DNA of 25,454 bases from UBA1774 sp045223835 (lineage in GTDB: Bacteria > Bacillota > Clostridia > Oscillospirales > Oscillospiraceae), in contig JBGUZS010000058.1 in NCBI GenBank assembly GCA_045223835.1, positions 1 to 25,454 of the forward strand, in the 5' to 3' direction. The translations under genes and the position numbers were made by a program. The notes below the pieces were generated by a model. The model had not been told where the DNA came from. It saw only the letters and a program-made list of their open reading frames with translations, and made no database searches. Shown one piece after another: positions 1-8,005 of this stretch. How positions within the stretch are numbered: position 1 is the stretch's first letter; every line of letters begins with the position of its first letter.

Positions 1-2778
1 TGGAGACCAGCCGGCGAAGGTATAGCCTTCCTTCGTCGGGGCAGCCGGTGCCGTCACAGTCGCTCCGTAATCATACCTCGCATCCGCAATCGTGCTGCCC
101 CCAGCCGTATTAAACTTGATCGTGTATTTGTTCGCCGTGCTGGTATACGTCGCCGTATAGGTGGCCTCGCCGGTCACGGACGTGATCGGCGGGTTCCAGC
201 CGGCAAACGTGTAGGTGTACTGCGCATCAGCCGCCTTCGTCGCATCCGCGTGCGTCGGCGTCTCGCCGTACGCCACCATCGTGGTATCTATCACGCTGCC
301 GTCCTCGTTCTTCCACGTGATGCTGTACGGGATCGGCGTCCACTGGGCATACAAAGCGGTATTCTCACTCAAGATGACGGAGCTCTTATCCGCATAGGCC
401 GTTCCGCTTCCGTCTGCTTTCGTATTCCATCCGTCAAAGGTATAGCCTGTGCGGGTGAACCCGTTCTTCGGCAGCGTCGCTTCTTCGCCCATCGTCACGG
501 GTTGGGCTTCCATCTCTCCGGTCCCGCCATTTGCGTTGAAGGTCACGGTCCCGGAAACGCGGACGGTTATGATCAGATTTCCGTTGACTTTCGTAATTCG
601 GTATCCGTTTTCGATCCCGGTATCCGCAGGAAGTTTCAGGTTTTTATATGAGGCCGCTGGTTCAGCGGCAACACTCTCCAGCGTATATCCGGGCAGCGGG
701 TTCACGACGAAATTGACCTGTCCTTCCCCGCTGCAGTCGATCAGGCCGGTATCGCTGTCGCGGGGGTGCGCCTCTGTGGCGTTCTGGACGCAAGGGCCGG
801 TAATATCCTGAGTCTCATATACCGTGACGGACGCCCCGCCGGCGCAGGAAATGCCGACATGGATAAGCGCCTCATGGCAGACGGCGCATTCCCCATTCTG
901 ATAATCATGAGGGATCTTCGGCGTCTCATCGCCCACATAGCTGTCCCCGCAGTATTTGCAGGTATACGTGGTATAGCCTGCCGCAGTGCAGGTGGGCGGC
1001 GTCACCACCGCATCATAATCATGCTCGCAGACGTAATTCTCGTCATAATAATGGTCCCGGAACCACAGGGAGCGCGTGCGGATATAGGTCAGCAGATTCG
1101 CCGTATAGTTCGGCCAGTCGGTTTTGGAATCCGTTGTGGCCAGGTAGGTCTGTGCGTATTCCCCGGAGCCGAGCGTGGTGTTGGTCCTGTAATAATGGAG
1201 ATTCTTACCTGAACTGGTACCGAGATCGTTGACCTTCCGGTGGTTCATCATGGCGGACGAGCTGATCTCGTTGATCATCGCCTGGGTCGCAGCCTCGATC
1301 CCATCGAAATCAGCCTTATACCTGTTGTACAGGCGGTAGACCTCGTCCATGAAGTCCTGGTGCTTGGAAATCGTCTTATATACGGAGGTCTTATACTCCG
1401 TGATGTTCTGAATAAAGTCTCCCTGCGCGCTTCTGCGGTCGCCGTTTCTGCGGTCATCCGCCTTGCCCAGCGAACTGTTCTGATACACTGCGCCCAACGC
1501 ATTATCCAGATCCCACAAGGGACCGGCAAAGAGCTTGTCGTCATCGGTCATCCCATTCCGGTAGTACAGGATGCTGCCGGCGCAGACATCGTAGCTCTTG
1601 ACGTACTCGTGCATCAGGTACATCTTGGCGAAGCTTTCGATATCGATGTAGTCCGTATAATACTTGCCCTTGGAATTGCGTCCGGTGTCGGAACGGATGG
1701 CGTCCCAGGCGTCTTGAAGCCAGGGCTTGATCGTATTCTGCGCTACATAATCCAGGTTGGTGTCGCTCTCGTCCACGACGCCCTCGCTGTCTTTCAGCAG
1801 ATTGTCGCCGATCTTCTTTACCGTGATCCGGTTATAGCAGGAGGACCAGCCGGAGGCTTCGTTCAACCCCTCCAGCTTGAACTGCGGATCGCCGCCGTTT
1901 TCAACTCCCTCCAGATAGTTGTCCTGCTCGATCATAAAGCCGTCTTTGGTCACAAAGGAGTCCGTTTTCGGCGTGATCATGTAGCAGCCCTGATACTCGC
2001 CGTTCATCCATACATCAGCGGAGGTGGTATCCTGACCGACGCCGATCTGATGGGCCAGCCAGAAACCGGAGCGGTTGCCCAGCAGACTGTGATCCAGGAC
2101 CTCGGCCATGAAGGACCATTTTTTCGTCTTCTCCGAATCCACGCCCGGGAAGTTGATCTTGCTGCCCAGGGTGACATTGTAGGCCCGCTTATCATCGGAA
2201 GCCGCCCACGTCGCATTGCCTCGGCCCTTCATTTTGGTCAGCTCATAGTACGCCCCGTTGATATAGATACCTCCGACGCAGTATTTCTCATGGTCGGGGT
2301 CTCCATCCATTGCGGCGATGGTATGGGGCTGGGTCTCCCCTTCCTCGGTAAACGTCTCATCGATCTCAATAAAAACGCGCTGGACGTTGGGAGAGCCCTG
2401 GTAGGTGATGATATTATATGTCGTCGTCCGGTTTCCGTAGGTAAACCTGTATGCTTTTTGCGTATCAACCGGGGGTATGGGACAAGCTCCGCTTTCATAG
2501 ACCGTATTGTCGACCGTCACCGACGCCCCGCCATCCCAGGAGAGAAGGCAGTTCGCCGGGTCGACGTCCCCGGGAAGGTAAACCTGGTATGTATATGTCG
2601 GATTATAGGTTGACCCGCCGGTCTTTGCCTTAAAGACGTCGATCTGGGCCGGGATCCCGTTTGTCTCCGAAGGAGCCACCCAGAGCTTCGTCGGGGCTGA
2701 GGCTGCCGCCGATGCCGTAAACGGCATCAGCTGCATCGCAAAGACAAGGATCAATGCGACGATCAGGATCTTTTTCAT
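1..2778 (-). CDS. Secreted CotH-family kinase-like surface protein with InlB-type repeats (partial, C-terminus off the left edge)
   Basis: The 926 visible residues begin MKKILIVALI with a signal peptide ending near TASAAA (residue 25). The start is an ATG preceded by AGGAGG. A CotH domain spans about residues 130-580. It shows GRGNATW at 185-191, K197 in DDKRAYNV, a WSFMAEVLDHSLLGNRSG segment (221-238), a NGEYQGCYM strand (259-267) and the WDLDN motif (422-426), which matches the metal/ATP-binding acidic region of the family. CotH proteins have an atypical protein-kinase fold; Bacillus CotH phosphorylates spore coat proteins. A cysteine-rich stretch follows (about 584-637, with CKYCG and CAVCH pairs). 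After it come at least three Listeria/Bacteroides-type (InlB B) repeats, recognisable by GYTFDGW, YTFAGW and GYTFAGW at the domain ends. The architecture suggests an exported, probably surface-displayed protein; the anchor would lie outside the window. The substrate is unknown. CotH assignment is firm; kinase activity is inferred. Confidence 0.88.
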   Translation of the reverse strand, partial: MKKILIVALILVFAMQLMPFTASAAASAPTKLWVAPSETNGIPAQIDVFKAKTGGSTYNPTYTYQVYLPGDVDPANCLLSWDGGASVTVDNTVYESGACPIPPVDTQKAYRFTYGNRTTTYNIITYQGSPNVQRVFIEIDETFTEEGETQPHTIAAMDGDPDHEKYCVGGIYINGAYYELTKMKGRGNATWAASDDKRAYNVTLGSKINFPGVDSEKTKKWSFMAEVLDHSLLGNRSGFWLAHQIGVGQDTTSADVWMNGEYQGCYMITPKTDSFVTKDGFMIEQDNYLEGVENGGDPQFKLEGLNEASGWSSCYNRITVKKIGDNLLKDSEGVVDESDTNLDYVAQNTIKPWLQDAWDAIRSDTGRNSKGKYYTDYIDIESFAKMYLMHEYVKSYDVCAGSILYYRNGMTDDDKLFAGPLWDLDNALGAVYQNSSLGKADDRRNGDRRSAQGDFIQNITEYKTSVYKTISKHQDFMDEVYRLYNRYKADFDGIEAATQAMINEISSSAMMNHRKVNDLGTSSGKNLHYYRTNTTLGSGEYAQTYLATTDSKTDWPNYTANLLTYIRTRSLWFRDHYYDENYVCEHDYDAVVTPPTCTAAGYTTYTCKYCGDSYVGDETPKIPHDYQNGECAVCHEALIHVGISCAGGASVTVYETQDITGPCVQNATEAHPRDSDTGLIDCSGEGQVNFVVNPLPGYTLESVAAEPAASYKNLKLPADTGIENGYRITKVNGNLIITVRVSGTVTFNANGGTGEMEAQPVTMGEEATLPKNGFTRTGYTFDGWNTKADGSGTAYADKSSVILSENTALYAQWTPIPYSITWKNEDGSVIDTTMVAYGETPTHADATKAADAQYTYTFAGWNPPITSVTGEATYTATYTSTANKYTIKFNTAGGSTIADARYDYGATVTAPAAPTKEGYTFAGWSP

Positions 2779-2860
2779 CACGCTTCCTCCTGTTTCTTCC
2801 TATTTGGGCGGACGGCCTGCCGGATCGATCATCCGGGCACGTATCTCCAATATAAACCCA

Positions 2861-2889
2861 ATTATATGATAGACCCGCGGGTATTTCAA
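2861..2889 (-). promoter_or_regulatory. Predicted sigma-A promoter of the CotH-family gene, with a palindrome in the spacer
   Basis: Read on the minus strand, TTGAAA and a perfect TATAAT are separated by 17 bases. The spacer contains the perfect 10-base palindrome ACCCGCGGGT (2873-2882), which could be an operator. The untranslated leader of about 75 bases carries a small hairpin, CCGGAT-5-ATCCGG (2820-2836). A second TTGACA (2896-2901) lies too far upstream to pair with this -10 box. Confidence 0.6.
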
Positions 2890-2949
2890 TACTCTTGTCA
2901 AGGCGCCCGGTGTTGATCCAGTCCAGCGGGACGACTCATGTCGATCTTT

Positions 2950-2991
2950 AAAAAAGCAGAAATTTCGGGAGCGGAACATCCTCCGCTCCCG
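2950..2991 (-). terminator. Intrinsic terminator after the radical SAM gene
   Basis: A perfect 10-bp stem CGGGAGCGGA / TCCGCTCCCG (2966-2991, 6-base loop) lies 36 bases beyond the stop codon of the minus-strand gene. On that strand it is followed by a T-rich stretch ending in six Ts. Confidence 0.75.
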
Positions 2992-3027
2992 ATTCATCCC
3001 TATTCCGTATTCCGGGCAGCGCCCGGT

Positions 3028-4113
3028 TCATTTCACCGCCGCCAGGCGTTCCCTGCGCCGCCGGCAGTCGTTTTCCAGGCTGCATCCGCCGCACTCCGTG
3101 CACCCCGGCTGTTTTCGGAAATCCAGGCCGTATTCCATCAGCAGGCCGCCCAGGTGCTCCCCCATCTCCAGCAGGTCCTCCGGCCTGCAGCGCTCCAGGC
3201 CGTGATAGACGCAGTCGTCCATGGGGCGGAAGGGCATGACGGTGGGAAATACCCCCTCGGAGGCGATCAGCTCACACTCCCGCATGATGTCCTCCTTGGG
3301 CTGGATCCCGCCGATGAGCACGCTGGAGACCATGCCCCAGCCGAACACCCTCACGGCCTCCCGGAATGCTGCGTGGTAATGCGCGTAGGAGATGCCGCTC
3401 TTCCCCGGGCAGATCTCCTTCCGCAGCTCCGGATCGGCCACCTCCAGGTTCATGATCGCCACGTTGACCCCGGCCGCCTTCATCTCCCCCAGCAGGTGCA
3501 GGTCGGAGGGCGGCGCGAATTCCACGGTGATGCTCACGTCGCTGAAGACCCGGATCTTCCGGGCCAGGTCGATCCAGTACCGGACCATCCGGTCCGGGTC
3601 TCCGTAGGTCCCGCCGCTGAAATTCAGGGCATAGTCCTTCGGCACCTGGGCCAGTAGCAGCTCCAGGGCCCGGCTCAGCTCCCCGGTATCCACGGGTTTT
3701 TCCGCCTCCGGCTGCAGGGAGCAGAAGCGGCATTTCAGCTCCGGGGTATCATAGCAGCAGTTCGTGCTGGGCCAGATATTGATGCAGGTGGGGCTGTGCA
3801 GCTGCGCAAGGTCGTCCAGGACGGTACCCGTCCGGGGAAGATTGGGGTAAAACCGGATGGGTTCATCCCAGCCGCCGCCCACAAGGCGGTAAGTCCCCTC
3901 CCGCTTGACGATCTGATAGGGGGAGCCCGCCGCAAACGCCTCCGATACGCTGACGTTGATGTTGGCGTCCCTCAGGCGGAAGTTCACCGCATGGACGTAA
4001 CCCTTGTCAAAGAAGCGGGGGTACTCCGCCGCAAGCCGCTCCGCCGCTTCCCTTTCTACCTTCGCGCCGAGACACAGCAGCTCGGCCTTCAGCTGAATGA
4101 TGTCCTTCTTCAT
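3028..4113 (-). CDS. Radical SAM protein with atypical cysteine spacing and a C-terminal cysteine cluster
   Basis: 361 residues. The ATG at 4113 is chosen because AAGGAG sits 5 bases before it. An in-frame ATG eight codons upstream has a weaker AGAGG site. The [4Fe-4S]/SAM cluster appears to be NCCYDTPELKCRFC: C120 (or C119), C128 and C131, so CX7CX2C or CX8CX2C instead of the usual CX3CX2C. NFSGGTYGDP (164-173) fits the glycine-rich SAM-binding strand, and the remaining sequence alternates strands and helices like a TIM barrel. The C-terminus has C338, C341, C344 and C350 (CTECGGCSLENDC), which may bind a second cluster. About 100 residues precede the cluster and include a segment rich in hydrophobic strands. 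I do not recognise a named family; a relation to biotin-synthase-like or MSMEG_0568-type radical SAM proteins is possible. It stands alone, with its own promoter and terminator, so context gives no substrate. Confidence 0.82.
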   Translation of the reverse strand: MKKDIIQLKAELLCLGAKVEREAAERLAAEYPRFFDKGYVHAVNFRLRDANINVSVSEAFAAGSPYQIVKREGTYRLVGGGWDEPIRFYPNLPRTGTVLDDLAQLHSPTCINIWPSTNCCYDTPELKCRFCSLQPEAEKPVDTGELSRALELLLAQVPKDYALNFSGGTYGDPDRMVRYWIDLARKIRVFSDVSITVEFAPPSDLHLLGEMKAAGVNVAIMNLEVADPELRKEICPGKSGISYAHYHAAFREAVRVFGWGMVSSVLIGGIQPKEDIMRECELIASEGVFPTVMPFRPMDDCVYHGLERCRPEDLLEMGEHLGGLLMEYGLDFRKQPGCTECGGCSLENDCRRRRERLAAVK

Positions 4114-4200
4114 CGCCGCTCCTTGTGTGAAAAGCATAACGCAGACCTCTTTCTTTCTCCGGCGCCGACCCGCCCCGGGGGAACCATGCCGGACAGGATG

Positions 4201-4230
4201 ATGATAACATATTTTCCCTCCGCTGCACAA
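4201..4230 (-). promoter_or_regulatory. Predicted promoter of the radical SAM gene
   Basis: On the minus strand TTGTGC and TATCAT (one mismatch from consensus) are 18 bases apart. The leader would be about 80 bases. Just upstream, 4249-4280 forms a GGTTATT / AATAACC inverted repeat with an 18-base loop, of unknown meaning. Between 4114 and 4411 I see no gene. Confidence 0.4.
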
Positions 4231-4356
4231 TACCCTATCTGATTGGTTGGTTATTTTCAAGGTCCGCTGCTGTAATAACCGGGACTCCGGAGGAAGAGGC
4301 GCCCGCGGATCCCGTGCTCCCGGGCGCAGAGGCGCGTGAACCGGCAGAACAGAAAT

Positions 4357-4378
4357 CCCCGGCGCATATGCGCCGGGG
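4357..4378 (-). terminator. Intrinsic terminator after the SDR gene
   Basis: A perfect 22-base palindrome centred on GGCGCATATGCGCC, extended by CCCC/GGGG, lies 33 bases beyond the SDR stop. On the minus strand it is followed by ATTTCTGTTCT, a modest T-rich tail. Confidence 0.6.
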
Positions 4379-4411
4379 AGAGTCGTTTCCCAGAGAATCG
4401 TCCTGCTCGGA

Positions 4412-5155
4412 TCACACGTCCACGCCGCCGTCCACACGGATCAGCTGGCCGTCCACGAAGGAGGAATCGGTAGTCGCCAGGAACAGGGCCACGGAGGCGA
4501 TCTCGCTGCCCTCGCCCAGGCGACGCAGGCAGGTCCGGTCGACCATGGGCTGGAACACGTCCTCGCCGCCCACGGAGGCCAGCATGGCGGTCTTGATGGC
4601 GCCCGGGCAGATGCCGTTCACATGGATGTCGGGAGCCAGCTCGTTGGCCATGGCCTTGGTGAGGCCCACCATGGCGTGCTTGCTGGTGACGTAGGCCACG
4701 AAGCCCCAGTGGGCAGCCCAGCCCACGATGGAGGCCACGTTGATGATGTGGCCGTCGCCCTTCGCCTTCATGACGGGGGCCACCTTCTGGCTGAGCATCA
4801 GCGCGCTGGTGACGTTGATATAGATATCGTCCATGAATTCCTTCTCGGTGATGGTGGCGAACTGGGCCAGGGAAAGCATGCCGGCGTTGTTCATCAGCAC
4901 GTCCACGGTACCGTAGGCCTCCATGGTCTTGTCAAAAACGGTCTGGGCAAAGGAGCTCTCGCTGGCGTCGGCGATGACGTAGATGGCCTCGCCGCCCTCG
5001 GCCTTGATCTTGTCCACCACGGCCTGCGCCCGCTCCGCATTGCGGCCGGTAACGACGACCTTGGCGCCTTCCTTGGCGAAGAGATACGCGGTCTCTCTGC
5101 CCATGCCGGAAGTGGAACCGGTGATGATGGCAACTTTTCCATCGAGCTTACCCAT
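4412..5155 (-). CDS. SDR-family NAD(P)-dependent oxidoreductase (FabG-like fold)
   Basis: 247 residues, the usual length of a classical short-chain dehydrogenase. The Rossmann nucleotide-binding motif TGSTSGMG is at 12-19 and NNAG at 89-92. The catalytic set is N114 region, S142, Y155 and K159 (YVTSK). The C-terminus LIRVDGGVDV is the typical SDR ending. TGRN after strand beta-2 (R38) would favour NADP(H), as inferred from family knowledge. GGAGG lies 10 bases before the ATG. The gene stands alone between its own promoter and terminator, and divergent from the GH31 gene, so a link to sugar metabolism is possible but unproven. The substrate cannot be read from sequence; FabG-type ketoacyl reduction is less likely without fatty-acid genes nearby. 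Confidence 0.9.
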   Translation of the reverse strand: MGKLDGKVAIITGSTSGMGRETAYLFAKEGAKVVVTGRNAERAQAVVDKIKAEGGEAIYVIADASESSFAQTVFDKTMEAYGTVDVLMNNAGMLSLAQFATITEKEFMDDIYINVTSALMLSQKVAPVMKAKGDGHIINVASIVGWAAHWGFVAYVTSKHAMVGLTKAMANELAPDIHVNGICPGAIKTAMLASVGGEDVFQPMVDRTCLRRLGEGSEIASVALFLATTDSSFVDGQLIRVDGGVDV

Positions 5156-5240
5156 GATTTCATTTCCTCCTGTATTATTTTATTCTTTGCGGCGCTGGGT
5201 TTGCAGACGACGCCGCCTGTTTCCGATGATAACCTTAAGT

Positions 5241-5269
5241 AGAATACAGGAATCCATTGGAAAAAGCAA
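5241..5269 (-). promoter_or_regulatory. Predicted promoter of the SDR gene
   Basis: On the minus strand TTGCTT and TATTCT lie 17 bases apart, placing the transcript start about 80 bases before the ATG. Confidence 0.5.
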
Positions 5270-5311
5270 CAGGCAAAATTCCGGTTTTTCCGGCCGGGAG
5301 AGGAATGAGAG

Positions 5312-5341
5312 TAGGCAAACTGCCCTTCCTTCTGGTACAAT
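5312..5341 (+). promoter_or_regulatory. Predicted promoter of the GH31 gene
   Basis: TAGGCA and TACAAT (one mismatch) are 18 bases apart. Transcription would start about 20 bases before the ATG, leaving just enough room for the GGGAGG ribosome binding site. It is divergent from the SDR promoter, with about 40 bases between the two -35 boxes. Confidence 0.5.
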
Positions 5342-5365
5342 GGCGGCGAGGGGAGGCGCGGAAAA

Positions 5366-7339
5366 ATGGAATTCATGCAGGATGACAGCGCTCTGATCTG
5401 CCGCCGGCTGGGAGAGACGCTGCGGCTGGAGGCCTGGGGACGGGACGCCCTGCGGGTACGGGCGACCATGGGGGAGGAATTCGATCCGGAGTCCTGGGCC
5501 TTGACGGAGACCCCTGAAGCGGCGGAAAGCCGCGTTGGAATCACCGAAGACGGGGCTTTCATCGCCTGCGGCAGCCTGCGGGCGGAGGTGAACGCCTCCG
5601 GCGTCATCTCCTTCTATCGGGAAGAAAAGCTCCTGCTCCGGGAGTTTTACCGGAATTACGAGGGGACTTATTCGAGGGAGAGCCGCTGTCTCAAACTGGT
5701 GAACCGGGAATGGAAGGGCATCATCGGGGGCAGTGAACACCGCCTCACGGTGCGCTTCGAGAGCTATGACGGAGAAAAGCTCTATGGCATGGGCCAGTAT
5801 CAGCAGCCCGGGCTGGACCTGAAGGGCTGTGTGCTGGAGCTGGCCCAGCGGAACAGCCAGATCACCGTCCCCTTCCTGGTGAGCAGCCGGGGATACGGCT
5901 TCCTCTGGAACAACCCTGCGGTGGGAGAGGCGAAGTTCGCCAAAAACCGGACGGAGTGGACCGCCGCCGCCGTCCGGCAGATGGATTACTGGATCACCGC
6001 CGGGGATACTCCCCGGGAGCTCCTGGAGAAGTACACCGCCGTCACCGGTCGGGCTCCGGCCTTTCCGGATCATCTTCTCGGCCTCTGGCAGTGTAAGCTA
6101 CGGTACCGCACCCAGGAGGAGGTGCTGGAGGTGGCCAGGAAATACCGGGATGAGGGCATCCCCCTGGACATGATCATCATCGACTATTTTCACTGGACCG
6201 TACAGGGGGACTGGAAATTCGACCCCCGATACTGGCCGGACCCGGCGGGGATGATCCGTGAGCTCCATGCCATGGGCGTCAAAGTGATGGTCTCTGTCTG
6301 GCCCAGCGTGGACCGGCGGAGCGAGAATTTCGCCCCCATGTGGGAAAAGGGGCTTCTCCTGCGCACGGAGCGGGGCGCCGCCCAGACCTACGACTACCAG
6401 GGGGACTGCGTCACGGCGGACCTGTTCCGGGAGGACACACGGGAGTATCTCTGGGCGGCGTGCAAGCGGAATTACCGGGACCTGGGGGTGGATTCCTTCT
6501 GGCTGGACAATGCCGAGCCGGATCTGGGGGTATATGACTTCGACCATTACCGCTATGCCAGAGGCAGCGCCCTGAGCTGCTCAGCCATGTACCCGCAGCT
6601 CTTCAGCCGGACCTTTTCCGAGCACATGGGCCCCGGGACGGTAAACTTGATCCGCTGCTGCTGGGCCGGGAGCCAGAAATACGGAAATGTGGTGTGGTCA
6701 GGGGACGTGCCCAGCACCTTCGAGGCCTTCCGGGATCAGCTCGCCGCCGGGCTGAACATGGGCCTGGCGGGCATCCCCTGGTGGACCACGGATATCGGCG
6801 GATTCATGACGGACGATGTGAAGGATCCCCTGTTTCGGCAGCTGCTGATCCGCTGGTTCTAGTTCGCCGTGTATTCCCCGGTACTGCGGATGCATGGGGA
6901 TCGGGGCCCCCACGATATCCCGCCCATGGATGAGCTGGACCGGGGCGGCGGCTACCTCCCCACGGGGCAGCCCAACGAGCTCTGGAGCTACGGAGAGGAA
7001 GTCTACGCCATCCTCCGCCGGTGGATGGCGCGGCGGCTGAGCCTTCGGCCCTACCTGTGGGAGCTTTACCGGGAGGCGTCGGAGACCGGCGCGCCACTGC
7101 TGCGGACCATGTTCTTTGAATTTCCGGAGGATCCCCGGTGCTGGGAGGCGGAGGATCAGTACATGTTCGGCAGCCGGTACCTGGTGGCCCCCATTCTGGA
7201 GGCGGACGTCTTCTCCCGGGAGGTCTGGCTCCCCGCCGGGACCTGGACCCTGCTCTCCACCGGGGAGACTTATACCGGGGGGAAAACCGTCGTCGTCCCC
7301 GCTCCCCTGGAAGAAATGCCGGTATTTGAGAAGATTTGA
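5366..7339 (+). pseudogene. Glycoside hydrolase family 31 gene interrupted by an in-frame amber codon
   Basis: The frame encodes 657 positions, a full GH31 length, but codon 499 (6860-6862) is TAG. The upstream part carries the catalytic barrel: the nucleophile D381 in FWLDNAEPD, R430, the acid/base D447 in VWSGDVPS, and GIPWWTTDIGGF. The downstream part continues in the same frame with FAVYSPVLRMHGDR, whose R508/H510 correspond to the conserved substrate-site Arg-His of the family. It then supplies the last barrel strand and the C-terminal beta domains (ending in VVVPAPLEEMPVFEKI). GH31 members typically read R-W-x-Q-F at this point, so TAG looks like a CAG-to-TAG change. A 498-residue product would lack H510 and is probably inactive. 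GH31 enzymes remove alpha-linked glucose or xylose; which sugar applies here is unclear. Alternatives are a sequencing or assembly error, or readthrough. GGGAGG lies 9 bases before the ATG. Confidence 0.85.
6860..6862 (+). other. In-frame TAG inside the GH31 gene
   Basis: The codons run CGC TGG TTC TAG TTC GCC GTG. Homology continues without a frame change on both sides, and no ribosome binding site is evident for restarting at GTG 6869. Confidence 0.85.
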
Positions 7340-7364
7340 TTCCTCTTCCCCGTTGTGCTATGAT
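7336..7364 (+). promoter_or_regulatory. Predicted promoter of the zinc-ribbon membrane protein gene
   Basis: TTGATT and TATGAT (one mismatch) are exactly 17 bases apart. The -35 box overlaps the stop codon of the GH31 frame. Confidence 0.6.
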
Positions 7365-7394
7365 GAGTCGAAATCATGAAGGGAGGTCCGGGAT

Positions 7395-7883
7395 ATGGCC
7401 GTCAGCCTGGTGAAGTGCGCTGAATGCGGCAGGGTCTTCGATCCCGTCGCCGAGCACTGTCTGCATGACCGGAACACCAATACCTATACCTGTGCTAAGT
7501 GCCTCGGTCAGGCTGTACCGCCCCGGTCCCGGAGCGTTTTCACCCCGCCCCCGGCGCAGGAGAACGGCAAGCCCAGGAGCAAAACCGGCTCCCGTCTCCG
7601 CATCGTCTTCGGCGTTCTCTTCCTCCTGGCCGCCTTCAACTCCATCGGGGATGGGAACGGCTCCTTCTTCACCTGCTTCGTCATCGGCGCCGGTCTGCTT
7701 ATCTGGCAGTTCTGGCCCCGGATCAGGCAGCTCCTGCGGAAGAAGCAGACGGAGGTCCGGGTGCAGCGGCAGGCGGAAGCCCTTGCGGCCCGGGAAGCGA
7801 ACCGGCAGAAGATCTGCTCCCATTGCGGCGCCGTCGGCTCCGGCACGGCATGCGAATACTGCGGCATGCCTTTTGATGAATGA
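7395..7883 (+). CDS. Small membrane protein with terminal zinc ribbons, function unknown
   Basis: 162 residues; GGGAGG lies 8 bases before the ATG. The N-terminus has CAEC (8-11) and CAKC (33-36), and the C-terminus has CSHC (141-144) and CEYC (153-156). These suggest two treble-clef or rubredoxin-like zinc ribbons facing the cytoplasm. Between them are two hydrophobic segments (about 68-84 and 90-107) separated by a short polar loop, then a basic helical stretch (110-140) rich in Arg, Gln and Ala. I do not recognise a characterised family. The gene has its own promoter and terminator and lies just upstream of miaB. It may be a membrane-bound adaptor, but no function can be assigned. Confidence 0.75.
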   Translation: MAVSLVKCAECGRVFDPVAEHCLHDRNTNTYTCAKCLGQAVPPRSRSVFTPPPAQENGKPRSKTGSRLRIVFGVLFLLAAFNSIGDGNGSFFTCFVIGAGLLIWQFWPRIRQLLRKKQTEVRVQRQAEALAAREANRQKICSHCGAVGSGTACEYCGMPFDE

Positions 7884-7899
7884 TCATCTCCGGGATCCC

Positions 7900-7940
7900 C
7901 GCGGGAGGGGTGGACGCCCTCCCGCGCGAGTCTTTTTCTT
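7900..7940 (+). terminator. Intrinsic terminator after the zinc-ribbon membrane protein gene
   Basis: A perfect 10-bp stem CGCGGGAGGG / CCCTCCCGCG (7900-7926, 7-base loop) is followed after four bases by TCTTTTTCTT. The T-tract overlaps the -35 box of the next promoter. Confidence 0.8.
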
Positions 7941-7968
7941 GGACAAATCCGGGCTTCCATGCTATAAT
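7939..7968 (+). promoter_or_regulatory. Predicted promoter of the miaB operon
   Basis: TTGGAC and a perfect TATAAT are 18 bases apart, about 37 bases before the miaB start codon. Confidence 0.65.
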
Positions 7969-8005
7969 AATTTGTTTTCAACCGCGTTTTCAGGAGGGGA
8001 TGTAA

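Noticed and set aside
1240..2613. A 457-codon plus-strand open frame opposite the CotH gene
   Set aside because: The minus strand encodes a continuous signal peptide and CotH domain. The opposite frame has no motif or suitable ribosome binding site.
4114..4437. N-terminal extension of the radical SAM frame by about 108 codons
   Set aside because: The extra sequence contains the predicted promoter and the AAGGAG site of the ATG at 4113, and has no conserved character.
5366..7339. Genome-wide reassignment of TAG to glutamine as the explanation for the GH31 stop
   Set aside because: dusB ends at a TAG at its natural family length just before another gene, so TAG works as a stop here. Local readthrough remains possible, global recoding does not fit.
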